42,236 nucleotides of DNA, taken from assembly GCA_902540265.1 (NCBI GenBank), contig CACBLW010000012.1, positions 1 through 42,236 of the forward strand. Reading direction: 5' to 3'. Positions 17,389-24,493 of the stretch are shown one piece after another. This DNA comes from an uncultured Alphaproteobacteria bacterium (GTDB lineage: Bacteria > Pseudomonadota > Alphaproteobacteria > HIMB59 > GCA-002718135). The position numbers and the translations under genes are program-made. Below the pieces are notes generated by a model. The model worked only from the letters and a program-made list of their open reading frames with translations, was not told where the DNA came from and made no database searches. Numbering within the stretch: the first letter of the stretch is position 1; each line of letters starts with the position of its first letter.

Positions 17389-18228
17389 TTATTGTTGAGA
17401 ATTATTTTCAAGTGTTTGAACGTGTATATCTAAGTTTTCAATCAAATTGTTTTGACCATTATGTCCGTAGAAAACCCCTTTTATAGGTGCAGCTTCACTT
17501 GCATCAAGGCCACAAGATACCCTTATATATCTTTCATCAGGGCTACAACCATTTGTAGGATCAAAACCAACCCAACCAAGATCATCTATAAAAAATTCTG
17601 CCCATGCATGTGTTGACTGAAATTCTGATGAATGTGAATTATTATGCATATAACCGTTAACATATCTAGCAGGTATATTGATTGATCTAGCAGCTGACAC
17701 CATTATGTGTGCTTGATCCTGACATACACCTTTTTTTTGATTATAAGCTACCTGAGCTGTTGTTTCATTATTTGTTGAAAGAGGTTTATATTCAACTTTT
17801 TCTCTTACTAAATTCATTAAATTGTGAGAAATAAGTAATCTTTCATCATTGTTAAAACCATTTTTTGCTTCTAAAGCTAAATTTTTTATGTCTACATCTG
17901 GAATAGTTAAATTTGAATTCCTTAAATAAACACATGGATCTAATTTATCATCTGGGTTAAAATAAATCCCTTTTGTATCAAAAGTTTCTACTTTACCAAG
18001 AACAGTAAACTGAATTTTTTTTACTTTTTTTAAACTAGTAAAACTTTGTATATTATTTGCTTCTCCATCTTTATAGACTGCAGATTTTTCTGCAGAGTCA
18101 TGATGAACATTCCAATCTAGAATTTTTAAACCATTATATTCAGATGGATAAAGTTTAGTTGATTGTATAAGTCCAGCTACAGGATTTTTATATTCATATT
18201 TAGTTGTATGCTCAATTATTATTTCCAT
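17389..18228 (-). CDS. Transglutaminase-like cysteine peptidase
   Basis: A 279-residue protein with the bacterial transglutaminase-like N-terminal beta domain (IIIEHTTKYEYKNPVAGLIQST) followed by a transglutaminase-core domain. The catalytic triad is visible: Cys169 in KKGVCQDQAHI, His207 in STHAWAEF and Asp223 in VGFDPTNG. Bacterial members of this group are thought to hydrolyse or exchange amide or peptide bonds. There is no signal peptide, so it should be cytosolic. Its ATG overlaps the TAA of the alpha-E gene by one base. In many bacteria this gene, the alpha-E protein and the circularly permuted ATP-grasp occur together, as here. Confidence 0.92.
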   Translation of the reverse strand: MEIIIEHTTKYEYKNPVAGLIQSTKLYPSEYNGLKILDWNVHHDSAEKSAVYKDGEANNIQSFTSLKKVKKIQFTVLGKVETFDTKGIYFNPDDKLDPCVYLRNSNLTIPDVDIKNLALEAKNGFNNDERLLISHNLMNLVREKVEYKPLSTNNETTAQVAYNQKKGVCQDQAHIMVSAARSINIPARYVNGYMHNNSHSSEFQSTHAWAEFFIDDLGWVGFDPTNGCSPDERYIRVSCGLDASEAAPIKGVFYGHNGQNNLIENLDIHVQTLENNSQQ

Positions 18229-19163
18229 TAATTAAAAAACTCCTTTTGAATATCAGAATCTACGCTTGAAATTTTATTAATAAATTGTGTAACAAATTCA
18301 TGAAGGCCAAAATCAACAATTGACTCTATTTTCTCTTCTTGAATTTTAATATTAAGATCTTTTAAGGTATTATAAATTTTATTAACTTTCTCAGGACTGC
18401 AAGTCAAATTTGTTAAGTGTTTTACAATGTTTTGTATACAAAAACTAAGTGATCTTGGACAATCACTGTTTAGTACTAAAAAATCAGCAATTTTTGTAGA
18501 AGTAACATCACCATCGTATGCCCAACGAAAAGCTCTAAAAGATGATAAAGATCTAAGGAGTATACTCCATTGCATATTATCAATATTACCTCCAATATAT
18601 TGAGGTTTAGGTAGTAAAACAAAATATTTAACATCTAATAATCTTGCAGAATTATCTGCCCTTTCAACAAATAATCCTAAATAAAGAAAGTTATAACCAT
18701 CGTTTCTTAATAAAGAACTTAATGAACCTCTAAATAAATTTACTTGTTCGATAGTCCATTCAGTTAAATTAGGAAGGTCTGATGCATTAAAATTATTATT
18801 TTTTAATTTTAAAATTTCTTGATAAGTTTTGTTAATAGCTAGCCAAGATTCAGGTGTGAATGAAGTTCTTACAACTAAAGCATTACTTCTAGCATTAAGA
18901 ATACAATTAAAAACAGATGATGGATTATCTTCATCAAAAAATAAATAATCTTCAACTTTTTTTTGTTCAATAATATTATATTTATTCTTGTATCCTTGTA
19001 TTGCGCCTGCAGCAGCTAAAACAGATTCCCACTCATTATTGTATCCATTTGGATTAGGAAATAATGACATTCTATAACCTACATCTAAGAGTCTAGCATT
19101 AGTCTCAGCTCTCTCCATATATCTACTAATCCAGTAAAGATACTCAGCTGTTCTACTTAACAT
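18228..19163 (-). CDS. Alpha-E domain protein (DUF403)
   Basis: A 311-residue all-helical protein of the alpha-E (DUF403, COG2307) family. It begins MLSRTAEYLYWISRYMERAETNARLLDV, the family hallmark, with a repeat-like second half starting near residue 160 (GLFVERADNSARLLDV) that again carries E-R-A-[ED]-x-x-A-R-L-L-D-V. The conserved Arg and Glu residues recur in both halves. No enzymatic activity has been settled for the family; it always accompanies the circularly permuted ATP-grasp and the transglutaminase-like protein and probably cooperates with them. Its start is 6 bases after the ATP-grasp TGA. Confidence 0.92.
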   Translation of the reverse strand: MLSRTAEYLYWISRYMERAETNARLLDVGYRMSLFPNPNGYNNEWESVLAAAGAIQGYKNKYNIIEQKKVEDYLFFDEDNPSSVFNCILNARSNALVVRTSFTPESWLAINKTYQEILKLKNNNFNASDLPNLTEWTIEQVNLFRGSLSSLLRNDGYNFLYLGLFVERADNSARLLDVKYFVLLPKPQYIGGNIDNMQWSILLRSLSSFRAFRWAYDGDVTSTKIADFLVLNSDCPRSLSFCIQNIVKHLTNLTCSPEKVNKIYNTLKDLNIKIQEEKIESIVDFGLHEFVTQFINKISSVDSDIQKEFFN

Positions 19164-19169
19164 TGTATC

Positions 19170-20576
19170 TCATTCCGCTAAAACCCATGTATCTTTGACT
19201 CCACCACCTTGACTTGAATTAACAACGAAAGATCCCTCGTTCATTGCAACTCTTGTTAATCCTCCAGAACTTAATTGTGCATTTTCTCCCATTAAACAAA
19301 AAGGTCTCAAATCAACTCTTCTTCCTTCAACTTGATTTTTTATCAAAGTTGGAGAGAATGATAGATCTAAGAGAGGTTGCGCAATATACCCCCGAGGATT
19401 TGCGGAAAGTTTTCTTCTAAATTCTTCAATTGAGGATTTAGAGGATTTTGGACCTATTAGCATCCCGTATCCTCCAGAGCCATCAACTTCTTTTACAACA
19501 AGATCAGATAAGTTATCTAATACATAATTAAGATCATCATCTTTGTCACAACTCCATGTTTGAACATTTTCTAATATTGGTTGTTCTCCTAAATAAAATT
19601 TTATCATTTCTGGAACATAAATATAAATTGCTTTGTCATCTGCGATACCAGCACCCGGAGCTGAACAAATATTTACTCCTCCAGTTCTATACACATCCAT
19701 AATTCCAGGAATTCCAATTACTGAATTTGGGCTAAAACAAAGAGGATCTAAAAAATCATCATCTATCCTTCTATATACAACATCTACTTTTTTGGGACCA
19801 TCCACGGTTTTCATGTATAGAAATTCACCCTCAACAAACAAATCAGTAGACTCTACCATTTCAATACCCATTTGATCGGATAGAAAACTATGTTCATAAT
19901 AAGCACTATTCAATGGACCAGGTGTAAGAAGAACACATACTGGCTCAGATGTGTTGCATTTTATTGGAGCTAAACTCATTAAAGTCTGAAGTAATCTAGT
20001 TGGATAATCATCAATAGGTGTAACTCGATTTGTATGAAATAAATCAGGAAACATTCTCATCATTATTTCTCTATTTTCTAACATGTATGATACACCGCTA
20101 GGTGTTCTACAATTATCTTCTAATACAAAATACTCATTATAATTTGTTCTTACTAAATCTATACCTACTATTGGACTATAAATTGATCTAGGTGGTGTAA
20201 AACCAAACATTGAAACTTCGTAAGATTTTTTTTTAAAAATTAATTCTTTAGGTATAATATTAGCTTTTATTATTTCTCCTTGATTATAAATGTCTGCTAA
20301 AAAAGCATTTAAAGCTTTCGCTCTTTGAATTACTCCTTTTTCTAATTTAGACCATTCACTAAAAGTAAAAATTCTTGGAATTAAATCAAATGGTATTATT
20401 CTCTCTCTTGCTGTTTCACTATTAGTTGAGAATGTTATTCCTATATTTCTAAAATGAGTCTCAGCCTCAGCATTTTTTTCATTAATCACTTTAGCAGTCA
20501 TTTTTTCTAACCATTCATTTATATTGTTATAATGATTTCTGATTAGACTCTCAGATTGATACATTTCATTAAACAT
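19170..20576 (-). CDS. Circularly permuted type-2 ATP-grasp protein
   Basis: A 468-residue member of the circularly permuted ATP-grasp family (DUF404/DUF407, COG2308). Recognisable blocks are PFDLIPRIFTFSEWSKLEKGVIQRAKALNAFL, YFVLEDNCRTPSGVSYMLENR, DVVYRRIDDDFLDPL, NAPGAGIADDK-like CSAPGAGIADDKAIYIYVPE and VKEVDGSGGYGMLIGP. The family is predicted to activate a carboxylate with ATP and form an amide or peptide bond. It heads the operon of alpha-E and transglutaminase genes. No Shine-Dalgarno sequence lies before the ATG; instead a 17-codon leader ORF with an upstream AAAGGA ends 2 bases before it, so translation is probably coupled. Two glutamine-riboswitch-like aptamers lie in the leader. 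Confidence 0.93.
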   Translation of the reverse strand: MFNEMYQSESLIRNHYNNINEWLEKMTAKVINEKNAEAETHFRNIGITFSTNSETARERIIPFDLIPRIFTFSEWSKLEKGVIQRAKALNAFLADIYNQGEIIKANIIPKELIFKKKSYEVSMFGFTPPRSIYSPIVGIDLVRTNYNEYFVLEDNCRTPSGVSYMLENREIMMRMFPDLFHTNRVTPIDDYPTRLLQTLMSLAPIKCNTSEPVCVLLTPGPLNSAYYEHSFLSDQMGIEMVESTDLFVEGEFLYMKTVDGPKKVDVVYRRIDDDFLDPLCFSPNSVIGIPGIMDVYRTGGVNICSAPGAGIADDKAIYIYVPEMIKFYLGEQPILENVQTWSCDKDDDLNYVLDNLSDLVVKEVDGSGGYGMLIGPKSSKSSIEEFRRKLSANPRGYIAQPLLDLSFSPTLIKNQVEGRRVDLRPFCLMGENAQLSSGGLTRVAMNEGSFVVNSSQGGGVKDTWVLAE

Positions 20577-20578
20577 AT

Positions 20579-20632
20579 TTAGTACGATGAAATGAATGAA
20601 GTATTTATAAATCCAAACTTAATACCTATCAT
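20579..20632 (-). CDS. Leader peptide ORF, 17 residues, upstream of the ATP-grasp gene
   Basis: An ATG at 20632 opens a 17-codon frame (MIGIKFGFINTSFISSY) that ends in TAA, two bases before the ATP-grasp ATG. AAAGGA lies 12 bases upstream, in the loop of the hairpin at 20638-20661. The downstream gene has no ribosome binding site of its own, so ribosomes may reach it by termination-reinitiation. The peptide contains no Gln codon, so a classical glutamine-attenuation peptide is unlikely. It resembles in position the short ORFs that follow some glutamine riboswitches. Confidence 0.5.
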   Translation of the reverse strand: MIGIKFGFINTSFISSY

Positions 20633-20637
20633 ATTTA

Positions 20638-20661
20638 ATAACAGTCCTTTCAATCTGTTAT
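20638..20661 (-). promoter_or_regulatory. Leader hairpin presenting the AAAGGA site; candidate expression platform
   Basis: On the leftward transcript AUAACAG pairs with CUGUUAU around the 10-base loop AUUGAAAGGA, which contains the ribosome binding site of the leader ORF. The 11 bases AACAGATTGAA (20649-20659), spanning the 5' arm and the start of the loop, are perfectly complementary to TTCAATCTGTT in aptamer 2 (20735-20745). The two pairings exclude each other and also exclude the inner stem of aptamer 2. This is a plausible switch between a ligand-bound aptamer with a free hairpin and an unbound state with the hairpin opened. The direction of control is not known. Confidence 0.55.
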
Positions 20662-20695
20662 AGTTCATGCTTAGCTATGGATTTTTATAAGATCC

Positions 20696-20749
20696 GCGTT
20701 CCTTCAGCTTTAGCTTACTTCCGATCTGTTAAAAAACAGATTGAACGAT
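20696..20749 (-). ncRNA. Glutamine riboswitch aptamer (glnA RNA type), second of a tandem pair
   Basis: Read leftward: AUCGUUCA, then a stem AUCUGUU/AACAGAU with a 4-U loop, then CGGAAGUA, a small AGC-UAAA-GCU hairpin, then GAAGGAACGC. The outer CGUUC pairs with GAACG. These conserved blocks (CGUUCA, CGGAAGUA, GAAGGAACGC around a three-way junction) are those I know for the glnA glutamine riboswitch. Compared with aptamer 1 the inner stem is completely different in sequence but still paired, and the small hairpin changes a G-C to an A-U pair: covariation within one locus. It lies about 120 bases before the ATP-grasp start. Confidence 0.85.
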
Positions 20750-20763
20750 TTAATAACTTGCAT

Positions 20764-20816
20764 GCGTTCCTTCAACTTTCGTCTACTTCCGTTTTGAATT
20801 ATTCAAAATGAACGAT
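20764..20816 (-). ncRNA. Glutamine riboswitch aptamer (glnA RNA type), first of a tandem pair
   Basis: Read leftward: AUCGUUCA, stem UUUUGAA/UUCAAAA with a 3-base loop, CGGAAGUA, a small hairpin closed on a GAAA tetraloop (AC-GAAA-GU), then GAAGGAACGC; outer stem CGUUC/GAACG. It is separated from the second aptamer by 14 bases. Tandem copies are common for this riboswitch class. It was described mainly from cyanobacteria and marine metagenomes, upstream of nitrogen-metabolism genes, so its place before an ATP-grasp/alpha-E/transglutaminase operon is notable. The promoter should lie within 20817-20914, but I cannot assign its boxes. Confidence 0.85.
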
Positions 20817-20871
20817 GTAAAAATTAATAATAAAAATTATTTATATTTAAATTGATTATGATCATATTTAG

Positions 20872-20890
20872 ATATGCAAAAAATGCATAT
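20872..20890 (-). terminator. Weak hairpin after the phosphatidylcholine synthase gene
   Basis: ATATGCA (20872-20878) and TGCATAT (20884-20890) form a 7-bp stem with a 5-base loop, 25 bases beyond the pcs stop. It has only two G-C pairs and no proper U-tract after it on the leftward strand, so it may or may not terminate. Otherwise 20817-20914 is featureless A/T sequence that should hold the promoter of the riboswitch operon. Confidence 0.35.
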
Positions 20891-20914
20891 ATAAAAAAAT
20901 AGCTAAATTGCTTA

Positions 20915-21634
20915 CTAAGAGAAGTCTTTTAATGACTTATTTAAACAAATATATGAAAAATAACCTGTGCAGATTAACCAGATAATTAACACTATAGTAT
21001 CATTTATAATTAAATTTATTTCAGATTTAGTAACTAATCTCAATGTTGTTGCTGACCATATTACGGTAAAAAAAATAGTTAAGTTTCGATAAGATTTTAC
21101 TCTTAATGGATGAACAAATTTAAAAGGAATAAAAGTTAATATTGATAAAATAATAATTACAATAAGATTTATCCAAACATTTGTATTTAATATGAAAAAA
21201 TAAAGTACTACAATATTCCAAATTGCAGGAAATCCTCTGAAATAATAATCATCAGTTTTCATATTAACATTAATAAAAGTGTACAATGAAACTCCAAATA
21301 TTATTGCTGGCATTATAATTTCAAAACCATTTGGGACTAATTGAAACCAGTAAATCATTAAAGCAGGGTTAATAACATAGTTAAGATAATCGACTATACT
21401 ATCTAAAATTATTCCATCTAAATTTGGTGCTTTTTCCTCTACCCCTATTCTTCTTGCTAATGTACCATCAATCCCGTCAACTAATAATGCTAAACCTAAC
21501 CATAAAAAAGCACCAGTTTGATCATTATTCAATATTGATATTAAGGCAAGGAATCCAAGTATAGCTCCTGATCCTGTAAAAGCATGGACACCCCATGCTG
21601 ATATTTGGTCCTTATTAACTTTCATAAATTCCAT
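20915..21634 (-). CDS. pcs: Phosphatidylcholine synthase (CDP-alcohol phosphatidyltransferase)
   Basis: A 239-residue integral membrane enzyme. The start AWGVHAFTGSGAILGFLALI and the active-site stretch VDGIDGTLARR, followed at the longer Pcs-type spacing by LDGIILDSIVDYLNYV, match bacterial phosphatidylcholine synthase. It condenses choline with CDP-diacylglycerol to give phosphatidylcholine and CMP at the inner membrane. Six to eight hydrophobic segments follow. The length is usual for the family. An ATG at 21625 has a GGA at a better distance than the ATG at 21634, so the true start may be three codons in. It appears to be a single-gene unit. Confidence 0.85.
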   Translation of the reverse strand: MEFMKVNKDQISAWGVHAFTGSGAILGFLALISILNNDQTGAFLWLGLALLVDGIDGTLARRIGVEEKAPNLDGIILDSIVDYLNYVINPALMIYWFQLVPNGFEIIMPAIIFGVSLYTFINVNMKTDDYYFRGFPAIWNIVVLYFFILNTNVWINLIVIIILSILTFIPFKFVHPLRVKSYRNLTIFFTVIWSATTLRLVTKSEINLIINDTIVLIIWLICTGYFSYICLNKSLKDFS

Positions 21635-21721
21635 TGGTCTTTATCACTAAAATAAAAGAAAATAAAATTTTTGAAAAAAAAAGTAGAAAAATTAAGGATT
21701 TAAACGAATTTAAAATTAGAC

Positions 21722-22099
21722 TTATAATAAGTTTATAATATCACTATCTCCTTCTGCAAAATTATAATTTTTAAATTCATTTTTGGTAACCCAAGCTGAG
21801 TCCTCGTGTTCACTCAAAATAATTTCACCTTTAGCATGAGAGCACATAAAATAATGTAATTTCACATTTATTTTGTCATCTTGATAATTTTCTTCACCTA
21901 ATTTATTTTTAACATTTATTTCTATATTAAGTTCTTCTTCTATTTCTCTTTTAAGTGCAATTTCAAAAGATTCCCCTTTTTCTACTTTTCCACCTGGAAA
22001 TTCCCAACTTAATCCCATATGTTTATTTCTGTTTCTTTGTGCAATAAAATATTTATCATCTTTTATTATTATTGCTGCAACAACATCGAATTTATCCAT
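21722..22099 (-). CDS. Nudix hydrolase, MutT type
   Basis: A 125-residue Nudix protein with the full Nudix box, GGKVEKGESFEIALKREIEEEL, near residues 36-57 and the usual N-terminal VVAAIIIKDDKYFIAQRNRNKHMG. This form, with FPGGKVE, is that of MutT, which hydrolyses 8-oxo-dGTP to keep oxidised guanine out of DNA. Its ATG overlaps the TAA stop of the photolyase-like gene (TAATG), so the two are translated together and may form a DNA-protection pair. A thiamine-phosphate or other nucleotide substrate cannot be excluded. Confidence 0.88.
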   Translation of the reverse strand: MDKFDVVAAIIIKDDKYFIAQRNRNKHMGLSWEFPGGKVEKGESFEIALKREIEEELNIEINVKNKLGEENYQDDKINVKLHYFMCSHAKGEIILSEHEDSAWVTKNEFKNYNFAEGDSDIINLL

Positions 22100-23577
22100 T
22101 AATTGGTATTATCACGAATAAACTGATTTGCTTTCTTTATTATATGATTTTTCCTCTCTGTATTCATTTTATCATAGATATTAACCATCATATTTAAGCG
22201 TGGATTAGATTGAAAAAATTTTCTATTTTTATTAATAAAACGCCAATACAATCCATCCATAATATCATTCCAATTACCTCTTTTAAAATTCATCATTTTC
22301 ATAAAATAACTTGAACCACAAATATAAGGTTTAGTACTAAATATTCCACCGTCACTAAACAATCCCATACCATAAACATTAGGTGACATTACCCAATCAG
22401 AGCTATCTACAAACATTTCCATAAACCAATTATAAACTTCATTAGGTTTAATTTCACATAAGTTCATAATGTTACATAAAACCATTAGTCTCTCAATATG
22501 ATGGGTGTACCCATATTTTTGAGCATTTTTAATTGAGTAATCTAAAGGATCTAATCCAGTTGTACCGTCATACCATTTTTTAGTAAGAGAATTTTTGTGT
22601 TGAAAGAAATTATTTTCTTCTAATTGTTTATCATAATTTTGGTAAATTCCCCTAATAAATTCTCTCCATCCAATAATTTGCCTAATGTAGCCTTCATAAG
22701 AATTAATTTTAATTTTATTTTCTACTTTTCTAACTCTCTCAATTATTAATTCTGGTGTTAATAAACCTAAATTAATCATAGGGCTAAGCGCACTATGAAA
22801 TAAAATGTTATTATTAGTATCAACTGCATCTTCGTAATCACCAAATAAATTAAATTTTTTAATAATAAAATAATCTAGCCATTTAACAGCATCATCATAT
22901 GTTGTGGGTAGCCAAAAATTATCAACTTGGCCTGGATGATTTTTAAAAATTGTGTTTATTTGTTGTTTTAAAACTTTTGTATGCTTTGTTTCTTTTGCAG
23001 TAATCATTTCTGGTATTTTAATATCTTTAGGTAGTTTTTTTCTGTTATCTTCATCAAAGCTCCATTTACCACCTTTGGGCTTATTATTTTCCATCAATAT
23101 ATCTGTTTTTGCACGGGCAATTTTATAAAAATTTGCCATAAAAGGTTTTTTTGTTTTACTTAAATAATTTTTAAATTCATCTCTTGAATTTAAAAACATG
23201 GGTGATTGTATAAAAGTAAATTTAATCCTATTTTTTTTACATAAGTTACTTATTTTTTTTTCAAAAAATTTATCTTCAATTTCAAAAGAAATTAATTCTT
23301 CAAATTTATTTTTTTTTATAAAATTTTCTAATTTCTTTTCATATGATATTTTAAAATCCTTTTTTAAATCAATATAATTTACTTTAAATTTATTTTTTTT
23401 TAATTCATCAGCATAAGATCTCATTGAGGACAGAAAAAGAATGAGTTTTAATTTATGATGTTTTTGAAAAGTACAAAGATCAAAACTTTCACACATAAAA
23501 ATAGTTGAGTCTTTATATTTTCTTAGATGTTTATGTGGGAATAATTGATTTCCAAGAATTAAAAATAAACTTTTCAT
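22099..23577 (-). CDS. Photolyase-related protein (PhrB/FeS-BCP family), FeS cysteines apparently missing
   Basis: A 492-residue protein of the deoxyribodipyrimidine photolyase-related (COG3046) family. It starts SLFLILGNQLFPHKHLRKYKDSTIFMCES and contains the FAD-domain blocks YIRQIIGWREFIRGIY, HHIERLMVLCNIMNLCEI, DWVMSPNVYGMGLFSDGG and STKPYICGSSYFMKMM. PhrB-type enzymes use FAD and light to repair (6-4) photoproducts and bind a [4Fe-4S] cluster. Where family members usually have Y-C-x-x-C after the K-M motif and a further Cys before L-Y-W, this protein reads NFKRGNWNDIMDGLYW without Cys. It would thus lack three of four cluster ligands. Coupled to the downstream Nudix gene. Confidence 0.88.
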   Translation of the reverse strand: MKSLFLILGNQLFPHKHLRKYKDSTIFMCESFDLCTFQKHHKLKLILFLSSMRSYADELKKNKFKVNYIDLKKDFKISYEKKLENFIKKNKFEELISFEIEDKFFEKKISNLCKKNRIKFTFIQSPMFLNSRDEFKNYLSKTKKPFMANFYKIARAKTDILMENNKPKGGKWSFDEDNRKKLPKDIKIPEMITAKETKHTKVLKQQINTIFKNHPGQVDNFWLPTTYDDAVKWLDYFIIKKFNLFGDYEDAVDTNNNILFHSALSPMINLGLLTPELIIERVRKVENKIKINSYEGYIRQIIGWREFIRGIYQNYDKQLEENNFFQHKNSLTKKWYDGTTGLDPLDYSIKNAQKYGYTHHIERLMVLCNIMNLCEIKPNEVYNWFMEMFVDSSDWVMSPNVYGMGLFSDGGIFSTKPYICGSSYFMKMMNFKRGNWNDIMDGLYWRFINKNRKFFQSNPRLNMMVNIYDKMNTERKNHIIKKANQFIRDNTN

Positions 23578-23673
23578 GAATATTTAAATAGTAAGTTATT
23601 AGAAAATTTATATGATTTATTAAAATTAATTGCTTATTTTAGACAATTTTTAGCTATAATAAGTTATAAATTA

Positions 23674-24183
23674 ATGACCAAATTAGTAAATTTATTGGTA
23701 ATTCCCTTTTTAATTAGTTTTGCACTAATTTCTTGTAATACAACATCTCCAAATAAGGTAAAAAAATCTGATGCGCAAAAAGTAACTAATATAGAATATG
23801 GAACAATTAAAACCTCTCTTCCAGTAAAAATTGAAGGTGAAAGTGATTGGATTGGAGCAACTGCTGGAGCAATGATAGGAGGTCTTTTAGCATCTCAAAT
23901 ATGTGGAGAAGAAGAAATATTAGGAACAAAGTGTCAAGATATTGCGATAGTATATGGAACTATTGGAGGAGCTGCTATGGGCTCGGTAATACAAGCTAAA
24001 ATTGGCAATCATGATGGTTTCCAGTATATAGTGAATATTGATGAATGTGGTAATGACATTTCTAATTGCCAAAATGATCAAGAAAAAGCTTTTGTGCAAG
24101 GAGATGACAAAGCCCTTCCAAATGGTCAAAGAGTTGTGATTATTTACGGAGATGTAATAAGAGTTATGCCGTATGAAGAATAG
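23674..24183 (+). CDS. Lipoprotein with glycine-zipper segment
   Basis: A 169-residue protein with a lipoprotein signal peptide; the lipobox is L-I-S-C with the modified Cys at 21. Residues 55-110 carry small-residue-rich, glycine-zipper-like stretches (GATAGAMIGGLLASQI and IGGAAMGSVIQAKIG) as in the Rickettsia 17-kDa antigen/SlyB type of outer-membrane lipoproteins. The C-terminal part (PNGQRVVIIYGDVIRVMPYEE) resembles the usual terminal beta region of that group. Located by inference at the outer membrane. Divergent from the photolyase gene over 96 bases; no clear ribosome binding site. Confidence 0.75.
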   Translation: MTKLVNLLVIPFLISFALISCNTTSPNKVKKSDAQKVTNIEYGTIKTSLPVKIEGESDWIGATAGAMIGGLLASQICGEEEILGTKCQDIAIVYGTIGGAAMGSVIQAKIGNHDGFQYIVNIDECGNDISNCQNDQEKAFVQGDDKALPNGQRVVIIYGDVIRVMPYEE

Positions 24184-24201
24184 TTTTAACTATAACTAGA
24201 T

Positions 24202-24285
24202 ATGAACAAAAGAAATTTATATGCAGCTATTGCTATAGTATTTATCTTTGCTGCTTTAAATTTAACTATATATTTTTTCTATTAA
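24202..24285 (+). CDS. Possible 27-residue single-span membrane peptide
   Basis: ATG at 24202 encodes a basic start (MNKRN) followed by one hydrophobic stretch to a TAA at 24285. It sits between the lipoprotein (18 bases upstream) and the next small ORF (3 bases downstream), all on the plus strand. The layout is that of a single-pass micropeptide. There is no Shine-Dalgarno sequence, and short A/T-rich frames can be hydrophobic by chance, so this is tentative. Confidence 0.35.
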   Translation: MNKRNLYAAIAIVFIFAALNLTIYFFY

Positions 24286-24288
24286 ATT

Positions 24289-24492
24289 ATGGTTATCAGA
24301 AGAAAATCTAGTATTTATAAAAAATTATATGAAATTAATGGTCAGAAAAAGATGTTTGGTCACGATAATATACATTTTAAAACAATCAATTTACCTGCAA
24401 AACAAAGATACAAAAATCTATGCAGTAAATTTGGTTTAAAAAAAATTAAATCTTCAGATAAAAAAAATTTTCAAATAATTAATATTAATTAA
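24289..24492 (+). CDS. Hypothetical basic protein, 67 residues
   Basis: Family not recognised. The product is very rich in Lys, Arg and Asn (MVIRRKSSIYKKLYEINGQ, then AKQRYKNLCSKFGLKKIK) with no hydrophobic segment, so it is a small, strongly basic, cytosolic protein if expressed. It ends one base before the GTG of the FAD oxidoreductase and starts 3 bases after the preceding micropeptide, which supports co-transcription. No ribosome binding site is evident. Confidence 0.45.
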   Translation: MVIRRKSSIYKKLYEINGQKKMFGHDNIHFKTINLPAKQRYKNLCSKFGLKKIKSSDKKNFQIININ

Positions 24493-24493
24493 T

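Noticed and set aside
20696..20816. Direct repeats as a CRISPR array or mobile-element relic.
   Set aside because: There are only two copies, their inner parts differ but remain self-complementary, and the constant blocks match a known riboswitch class.
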